A stretch of DNA of 5,797 nt from Bacteroidales bacterium (lineage in GTDB: Bacteria > Bacteroidota > Bacteroidia > Bacteroidales > Dysgonomonadaceae). Below, piece after piece: positions 5,430-5,797 of this stretch (its first letter is position 1; every line of letters starts with the position of its first letter). A program made the translations under genes and the position numbers. Below the pieces are notes generated by a model, which saw nothing but the letters and a program-made list of their open reading frames with translations, did no database searches and was not told where the DNA came from. The stretch is from NCBI GenBank assembly GCA_012728155.1, contig JAAYFR010000432.1:1-5797 (forward strand). The letters run 5' to 3'.

Positions 5430-5797
5430 ATGAAATTAATTGACGGAAAAGCGGTAGCCGCACAGATAAAGAAGGAGATCGCCGACGAGGTGGCGCACAT
5501 TAAGGCGACGGGTGGCAAAACACCACATCTTGCCGCCATATTGGTCGGCCACGACGGAGGCAGCGAGACCTACGTAGCCAACAAGGTGAAATCGTGTGAA
5601 GAGGTGGGATTCCACTCCACCCTGATCCGTTATGAGGATGATGTCACCGAGGAAGAGCTGCTTGCCTCTGTAGAGCGGCTCAATAACGATGCCGATATCG
5701 ATGGATTTATCGTACAGTTGCCCCTCCCGAAGCATATCTCGGAGGCGAAGGTGACCGAAGCGATCGATTACCGCAAGGATGTGGATGGCTTCCATCC
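5430..5797 (+). CDS. folD: Bifunctional methylenetetrahydrofolate dehydrogenase/cyclohydrolase FolD (partial, 3' end outside window)
   Basis: FolD interconverts 5,10-methylene-, 5,10-methenyl- and 10-formyl-tetrahydrofolate in the cytoplasm, using NADP+ in the dehydrogenase step. It supplies one-carbon units for purines and formyl-methionine. The first 122 residues of an expected 280-295 are present. The N-terminus MKLIDGKAVAAQIKKEI is typical. YVANK at 48-52 contains the catalytic pair Y48 and K52 (equivalent to Y52 and K56 in the human enzyme). The folate-site motif QLPLP is at 96-100 and KDVDGFH at 116-122. The NADP-binding Rossmann half lies past the window edge. The start is the ATG at 5430, preceded by an A-rich stretch without a clear Shine-Dalgarno site. 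It follows ffh on the same strand. I recall the same ffh-folD order in other Bacteroidales, but the two functions are unrelated. Confidence 0.96.
   Translation, partial: MKLIDGKAVAAQIKKEIADEVAHIKATGGKTPHLAAILVGHDGGSETYVANKVKSCEEVGFHSTLIRYEDDVTEEELLASVERLNNDADIDGFIVQLPLPKHISEAKVTEAIDYRKDVDGFH

Noticed and set aside
4872..5539. Open frames of 178 and 93 codons on the - strand across the ffh end and folD start
   Set aside because: Both are Ser/Arg-rich antisense shadows of conserved coding sequence and have no promoter or domain evidence.

Overview
The window looks like ordinary core chromosome from a member of the Bacteroidetes, probably Bacteroidales. Three things suggest this. Two promoter-like sites match the Bacteroidetes -7 consensus TAnnTTTG. 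A V-type (A/V-type) ATPase operon ends in the order D-I-K. An ffh gene is followed by folD, an arrangement I recall from Bacteroidales such as Porphyromonas. Base composition is mixed, with GC-rich coding and AT-rich spacers. Genus-level placement is a guess.

Layout. Bases 1-2846 hold the 3' end of a V-type ATPase operon on the + strand: the end of the subunit D gene (cut by the window edge), the complete membrane stator subunit I, and the complete rotor-ring subunit K. D and I overlap by 7 bases. I and K are separated by a 55-base A-rich leader. A hairpin with a U-tract (2892-2923) closes the operon and sits between ntpK and a convergent gene, where it can also serve the other strand. Bases 2927-3859 on the - strand encode a cation diffusion facilitator (CDF) metal exporter. 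A 161-base divergent spacer (3860-4020) carries a promoter-like site on each strand and an interrupted inverted repeat. Bases 4021-5346 (+) encode Ffh, the SRP54 GTPase. An 83-base spacer with two small hairpins leads to folD (5430 to beyond the window edge).

How the genes work together. Subunit D is the central rotor shaft, I is the membrane stator half-channel and K is the ion-carrying ring, so the first three genes encode a contiguous part of one ion-motive machine. Subunit K keeps all five residues I associate with Na+ coordination in Enterococcus hirae NtpK, which points to a Na+-coupled enzyme. The CDF gene is an independent monocistronic unit. ffh (membrane protein targeting) and folD (one-carbon metabolism) are unrelated housekeeping functions that may share a transcript.

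I found no mobile element, CRISPR array, tRNA or rRNA, toxin-antitoxin pair or defence locus, and nothing that amounts to a previously undescribed system. The points most worth checking are the Na+ signature in K, the non-canonical TM2 metal ligands of the CDF protein, and the small unexplained inverted repeats in the two spacers around ffh. No stretch of 300 bases or more lacks a gene.
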